This document shows, in pieces, positions 53,052 to 56,900 of a stretch of 56,900 nt of DNA. Both the position numbers and the translations under genes were made by a program. Position 1 is the first letter of the stretch. Every line of letters starts with the position of its first letter. Below the pieces are notes generated by a model. The model was not told where the DNA came from. It was given only the letters and a program-made list of their open reading frames with translations, and did no database searches. This DNA is from Salaquimonas sp041736675 (lineage in GTDB: Bacteria; Pseudomonadota; Alphaproteobacteria; Rhizobiales; Rhizobiaceae). The DNA lies in assembly GCA_041736675.1 (NCBI GenBank), contig JBGSTD010000030.1, positions 1 to 56,900 of the forward strand. Direction: 5' to 3'.

Positions 53052-53586
53052 TATCCAAACAATCCTTCAAACTCAGCAGGCTGCGACGCAACCACGTTCT
53101 CATTGTGTTAAGCGGAATGCCGTAGCGTTCAGCCAATTCCTGATAACTGTAACCCTCGACATATGCCGCAACCACAGCCTCTGCCTTTTTAGCTTCCAGT
53201 TCCTCGAGACAGCCGTCTATTCTTGCGCGTTCGCCCGCATTCACCGCTGCCTCTTCGGGTGTGGGCTCTGAACTTTTCAAATCATAATGATCGTCAATAT
53301 CGTCGTGTTTGCGCCTGTTGGCCCTGATAATATCGATTGAGTGATTACGGGCAATCGCGCACAACCAAGCCATCGGAGCCTGTTGCCCGGAACGATAGGA
53401 AGACGCCTTTTGCCAGACCTTTACAAAAATTTCCTGCAGTGCATCTTCGGATAATTCGCGGTCCCGGAGTATACGCATCGTGATTGCAAATAGTTTCGGG
53501 CTTGCGGCCGCATACAAGGCATCGAATGCAGTCCGGTCAGAAAGTGCCACCTTCGCAATCAGGTTCTCAAAATCTGGATCGGCCAT
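53044..53586 (-). CDS. ECF RNA polymerase sigma factor
   Basis: A 180-residue sigma-70-family ECF factor with region 2 (FDALYAAASPKLFAITMRILRDRELSEDALQEIFVKVWQ) and region 4 (EAVVAAYVEGYSYQELAERYGIPLNTMRTWLRRSL). Paired with an RskA-type anti-sigma, it resembles SigK-like ECF groups. It recruits RNA polymerase to stress promoters. The pair interrupts the usual engB-argB neighbourhood. The upstream 157 nt to argB hold the divergent promoters. Confidence 0.92.
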   Translation of the reverse strand: MADPDFENLIAKVALSDRTAFDALYAAASPKLFAITMRILRDRELSEDALQEIFVKVWQKASSYRSGQQAPMAWLCAIARNHSIDIIRANRRKHDDIDDHYDLKSSEPTPEEAAVNAGERARIDGCLEELEAKKAEAVVAAYVEGYSYQELAERYGIPLNTMRTWLRRSLLSLKDCLDNG

Positions 53587-53743
53587 TTATTCCCCGGAAG
53601 CTGCCACAAAAATTTATTCCGCACCACTTTAGGCATTTGCGCATTTGAACCACACCCAGTAAATAATACAAGTAGGTTCGCGCAAAACGCGGCAATATGC
53701 TTTCCCTTTATTTTGGGCTTTCTGAGAGGATTTCAAGGTTTCC

Positions 53744-54643
53744 ATGAGCAATTCAACACTGACTGAAGAAGAATATCAGGCCCACCTACTCTCCCAAGCC
53801 CTGCCCTACATGCAAAAGTATGAAAACCACACCGTTGTGGTGAAATATGGCGGCCATGCGATGGGAGATCCGGAGCTTGGCAAGGCCTTTGCACGTGATA
53901 TCGCACTCTTGAAACAGTCCGGTATCAACCCGATCGTTGTCCACGGCGGCGGCCCGCAAATCGGTCATATGCTCAACCAGATGAACATCGAATCGCGCTT
54001 TGAAGGCGGGTTGCGGGTTACCGACCAGCGGACAATGGAAATTGTCGAAATGGTGCTGGCCGGCTCAATCAACAAGGAAATCGTTGCCATGATCAATGCC
54101 GAGGGCGAATGGGCCATCGGTCTTTGCGGCAAGGACGGCAACATGGTTTTTGCCGAAAAAGCCCACCGGACCATCAAGGACCCCGACTCCAATATCGAAA
54201 GGGTACTTGATCTTGGATTTGTAGGAGAAATTACCGAGGTTGACCGCACACTGCTCGACCTTCTGGCCAAATCGGAAATGATCCCGGTCATAGCCCCTGT
54301 TGCGCCGGGTCGCGACGGCCATACCTACAATATCAACGCTGATACCTTTGCAGGCGCGATTGCCGGAGCGCTGGGTGCCAAGCGCCTGCTGTTTTTGACC
54401 GATGTGCCGGGCGTCATGAACAAGGACAAGGAATTCCAGGAAGAACTGACCATTGCCCAGTGCAAGGCCTATATCGCAGACGGAACGGTTTCCGGCGGCA
54501 TGATCCCGAAAGTTGAAAACTGCATCGAGGCGCTGGAAAAAGGTGTCGAAGGCGTCGTTATTCTCAACGGCAAGACACCACACGCAGTGTTGCTCGAATT
54601 GTTCACCAAGCACGGTGCGGGTACGCTGATCAAGCGAAAGTGA
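53744..54643 (+). CDS. argB: Acetylglutamate kinase
   Basis: A 299-residue amino-acid kinase that phosphorylates N-acetylglutamate in arginine synthesis. Typical blocks are VVKYGGHAMGD (phosphate loop), VVHGGGPQIGHML, GGLRVTDQRTMEIVEMVL, and VSGGMIPKVENCIEAL. Full length for the family. A downstream LysE-type exporter lies on the opposite strand. Confidence 0.97.
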   Translation: MSNSTLTEEEYQAHLLSQALPYMQKYENHTVVVKYGGHAMGDPELGKAFARDIALLKQSGINPIVVHGGGPQIGHMLNQMNIESRFEGGLRVTDQRTMEIVEMVLAGSINKEIVAMINAEGEWAIGLCGKDGNMVFAEKAHRTIKDPDSNIERVLDLGFVGEITEVDRTLLDLLAKSEMIPVIAPVAPGRDGHTYNINADTFAGAIAGALGAKRLLFLTDVPGVMNKDKEFQEELTIAQCKAYIADGTVSGGMIPKVENCIEALEKGVEGVVILNGKTPHAVLLELFTKHGAGTLIKRK

Positions 54644-54683
54644 GGCGGGCGGCTAAATGGACAAACCGGACTTTGGCTGATGT

Positions 54684-55313
54684 TTACTGCGCCCGTTTGA
54701 ATGCGGCCGTTGCAACGCCCATCGCAATCAGCGCACTACCGCCCAATCGAGAGAACCAAGCCAAAACTGAAGGCCTTGCAATTTTAGCGCGTAGCTTATC
54801 TGCCAAGAGTGCATATACGAGAGCATTGATAGCTGCCAAACCTACGAAGGTAACGACCAGAATTGTGAACTGAGGCAGAAGCGGGCTGTCCACCGCAACG
54901 AATTGCGGTACGAAGGCAATGAAGAATACTATGGATTTCGGATTCAGCGCAGTAACCGCTGCCGCGTGACCGAAGACACTGGACGCGCTTGTCGCTGTTA
55001 CTTTTTCCAGATCGCCAAGAGAAGCCGTTGATGCGCTGCGAAAAAGCTTGATACCCAGATATACGAGGTAAACAGCTCCGACCCACTTCAGAACAGTGAA
55101 TAGCGTTGCAGAGGCCAGGACCAAGGCACCCAAGCCCGCCAATGATGCAGACATTGCGATGAAGTCGCCGAGAGCGACACCTCCAACCGTCGCAATGGCC
55201 ACCCTTTTACCTTGGCTGATCGCATAACTAAGAACGAGCAAGACCGTTGGTCCGGGAATGAGCAAAAGAGCTATCGAGGCTGCAACAAACGCCAGCCAGG
55301 TCTGAAAGGCCAT
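54684..55313 (-). CDS. LysE/RhtB-family amino-acid exporter
   Basis: A 209-residue inner-membrane protein with six hydrophobic segments and the family opening FVAASIALLLIPGPTVLLVLSYAISQGKR, including the conserved PGP. It probably exports an amino acid or a derivative (RhtB-type exporters handle homoserine, threonine or others). It is convergent with argB. Substrate cannot be read from sequence. Confidence 0.9.
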   Translation of the reverse strand: MAFQTWLAFVAASIALLLIPGPTVLLVLSYAISQGKRVAIATVGGVALGDFIAMSASLAGLGALVLASATLFTVLKWVGAVYLVYLGIKLFRSASTASLGDLEKVTATSASSVFGHAAAVTALNPKSIVFFIAFVPQFVAVDSPLLPQFTILVVTFVGLAAINALVYALLADKLRAKIARPSVLAWFSRLGGSALIAMGVATAAFKRAQ

Positions 55314-55431
55314 AATACTACCCTCTACTTTTAAGCGAGCCAGCCACAGTTCTGGCGAACTGTAAAGAGAAAAAAAGCCAGCGGTCTGCTGCGTAGCAAC
55401 ATCGGTCGATCAGGGCTCCAAGCGGACGCCC

Positions 55432-56346
55432 TTATCCAAGTACCAGTACCAAAATTCCAAAGACGATCATTGCACAGCCGATGAGTTCGCCCGGACTTAC
55501 TTTCTCACGGAAAATGAATATGGTTGACGCATAGGTGAAAAGCATCTCGACCTGCGCCAAAGCCTTGATGACGGCGGCCGATTGCAGCGTGAAGCCAATG
55601 AACCAGCCGAAGGATGCGCAGGCACCCGAGGCTCCCGCCAGCAGGCCCCATTTCCATACCTTGGCGATCCTGCCGATTTCGGCGCGGTCGGTGATTGCCA
55701 TCCAGATGAACAACGCCGCGCTTTGCATGATGATCGTCGTGAGGAGGGTGAACCCTGCCTGCATCAGAAAATTGGGTTCGCTCAACCCATCTGCAAGGGC
55801 CAGGGATGCGCCGCGATAGGCCGTTGCTGACAGCCCGAAACAGGCACCCGCCATCAGGCCAATCCGCGCGCCCTTGGAATTGATGGCCGAGAGCAAACCG
55901 GCGAGCGACAGTGAGGACTTTGCCAGTGCAAGCGTTATGACACCTGAAACTGTCAGGGCAATTGCAATGAGCGAATTCAGCGATACCCGGTCACCCAAAA
56001 GGACAAGGCCGATGATAGCCACCTGCACGGCCTCGGTCCGCGAATAGGCGGTGCCTACTGTAAAACTGTCATGGGAAAACGCATTGAGCAGAAACTGCTG
56101 GGCAGAGATTTGCATTGTTCCGGCAAGGACGACCCAGAACCAAAAAGTCTGGTTGGTTTGCGGCAAATCCCACCCCAGACCATAATGCATGATGGCAACG
56201 AACAGCACCGCAAAAGGCATGCCAAAGCCAAAACGCACGAACGTTGCGCCAACCGTTTTCAACTTCCCCTTGAGATGGCGCTGGGTAACCGAACGTATGT
56301 TTTGCATGAACGCGGCTGCGATCGTGATCGGTATCCAGATTTCCAT
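55432..56346 (-). CDS. EamA/DMT-family transporter
   Basis: A 304-residue membrane protein with about ten hydrophobic segments in two EamA-like halves (AYSRTEAVQVAIIGLVLLGDRVS and the C-terminal IKALAQVEMLFTYASTIFIFREKVSPGELIGCAMIVFGILVLVLG). This family exports metabolites, often amino acids. It stands alone on the minus strand. Substrate unknown. Confidence 0.88.
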   Translation of the reverse strand: MEIWIPITIAAAFMQNIRSVTQRHLKGKLKTVGATFVRFGFGMPFAVLFVAIMHYGLGWDLPQTNQTFWFWVVLAGTMQISAQQFLLNAFSHDSFTVGTAYSRTEAVQVAIIGLVLLGDRVSLNSLIAIALTVSGVITLALAKSSLSLAGLLSAINSKGARIGLMAGACFGLSATAYRGASLALADGLSEPNFLMQAGFTLLTTIIMQSAALFIWMAITDRAEIGRIAKVWKWGLLAGASGACASFGWFIGFTLQSAAVIKALAQVEMLFTYASTIFIFREKVSPGELIGCAMIVFGILVLVLG

Positions 56347-56434
56347 TTGAAATTGCCCGGCGAATTGAGAACCAGCGATCAGTAGAGCAACCGCACCTTG
56401 TTTGTAAAGCGGCAGCGTTCAGACATTGGTACCA

Positions 56435-56900
56435 TCAGGCGGCACGATCCAGCGGGTAATCTATGACCACCCGGTTTCTGCCGGAACGCTTTGCCTTGTA
56501 CAAATTTCGGTCAGCGTCACGCATGACTTCGGAGAGTTGGGCGTCACCTATTTTAGCCACGCCGCCAATGCTCACTGTCAGCAGATGTGGTTTCTTATCC
56601 GGCTCTGGCAGGAATATTACTTCTTCCACTGATGCTCGGATGCGCTCGGCAACTTCAATTGCCTGTAAGTCGCTGGCACCTGCCAAAAATACTGCAAATT
56701 CCTCTCCGCCAATTCGTCCGACAATATCATCGGTGCGGATTGCATCCCTGATTGCGCTGGTGATTGCCTTCAAAGCCTCATCGCCTGCCAGATGTCCCCA
56801 ACGATCGTTGATAATCTTGAAATGGTCTGCGTCGATGATCAGCAAAGCACCAATCCTGTTGGCGCTGCGGAGCTTTTTCATTTCCTCGAAAAAATATTCC
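56435..56900 (-). CDS. Diguanylate cyclase (GGDEF), partial at the window edge
   Basis: The frame runs off the right edge, so only the C-terminal 155 residues are visible. They form a GGDEF domain with IIDADHFKIINDRWGHLAGDEAL, the active-site motif GGEEF and the inhibitory I-site RTDD five residues before it, so it should make cyclic di-GMP with product feedback. An internal ATG at 56881 is not a real start, since the codons before it (EYFFEE) continue the family sequence. Any sensor domain lies beyond the window. Confidence 0.9.
   Translation of the reverse strand, partial: EYFFEEMKKLRSANRIGALLIIDADHFKIINDRWGHLAGDEALKAITSAIRDAIRTDDIVGRIGGEEFAVFLAGASDLQAIEVAERIRASVEEVIFLPEPDKKPHLLTVSIGGVAKIGDAQLSEVMRDADRNLYKAKRSGRNRVVIDYPLDRAA

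Noticed and set aside
1..56900. CRISPR arrays, insertion sequences, prophage genes
   Set aside because: No regularly spaced repeats, transposase or phage structural genes were found; the only repeats are the palindromic elements and the 21-bp pair.

Overview
The window reads as chromosome of an alphaproteobacterium, most likely of the order Hyphomicrobiales (Rhizobiales). The basis is the rpmH-rnpA-yidC-engB...argB block, the Liv-type ABC systems with embedded CoA ligases, a PutA with a divergent Lrp-type gene, two adjacent YkuD L,D-transpeptidases, and short palindromic repeats of a kind common in this group. No genus is claimed. Nearly all of it is ordinary metabolic chromosome; no CRISPR array, phage or insertion sequence was seen.

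Layout. Positions 1-5250 (minus strand) hold a leucine/isovalerate breakdown operon: TetR regulator, isovaleryl-CoA dehydrogenase, acyl-CoA synthetase and methylcrotonyl-CoA carboxylase beta subunit. A palindromic TetR operator lies upstream and a 29-bp palindromic repeat downstream. Positions 5519-12200 (plus) hold two tandem periplasmic L,D-transpeptidases, dihydroorotase pyrC, a D-amino-acid transaminase and L-serine dehydratase. Positions 12200-14345 are a small accessory stretch with another copy of the palindromic repeat, a possibly structured RNA region and an HNH-nuclease-like gene. Positions 14346-21070 carry putA with divergent Lrp-type regulator, a DadA-type FAD oxidase/dehydrogenase behind a tandem glycine riboswitch, and a membrane dipeptidase.

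Positions 21083-38680 are one 17.6-kb minus-strand block with two complete Liv-type ABC importers. Each contains its own long acyl-CoA synthetase gene, but the gene orders differ. Operon B (livH-livM-livG-livF-ligase-binding protein) ends at a strong terminator at 31803-31831. Operon A (ligase-[inserted gene]-livG-livH-livM-binding protein-livF-membrane protein-zinc peptidase-PaaK-like protein) follows. The likely job is uptake of carboxylic acids coupled to CoA activation. Between the ligase and livG of operon A sits an AT-rich gene with a helix-hairpin-helix glycosylase-like motif. It is flanked by an exact 21-bp direct repeat carrying the stop codon, Shine-Dalgarno and start codon of the gene junction, so the operon stays translationally coupled on both sides. 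This is the most unusual structure in the window.

Positions 38909-44130 hold a patatin-like lipoprotein, a LysR regulator divergent from a divergent SHMT-like PLP enzyme, a DUF1398-type protein, a methyltransferase with an apparent 5' frameshift and tRNA-Arg(ACG). Positions 44288-48047 (minus) hold a TVP38/TMEM64 membrane protein, a MerA-like flavin disulfide reductase and a sensor kinase. Positions 48367-54643 are the rpmH-rnpA-yidC-engB block followed by argB, interrupted by an ECF sigma/anti-sigma pair on the opposite strand. The right end carries LysE and EamA exporters and a GGDEF protein running off the window.
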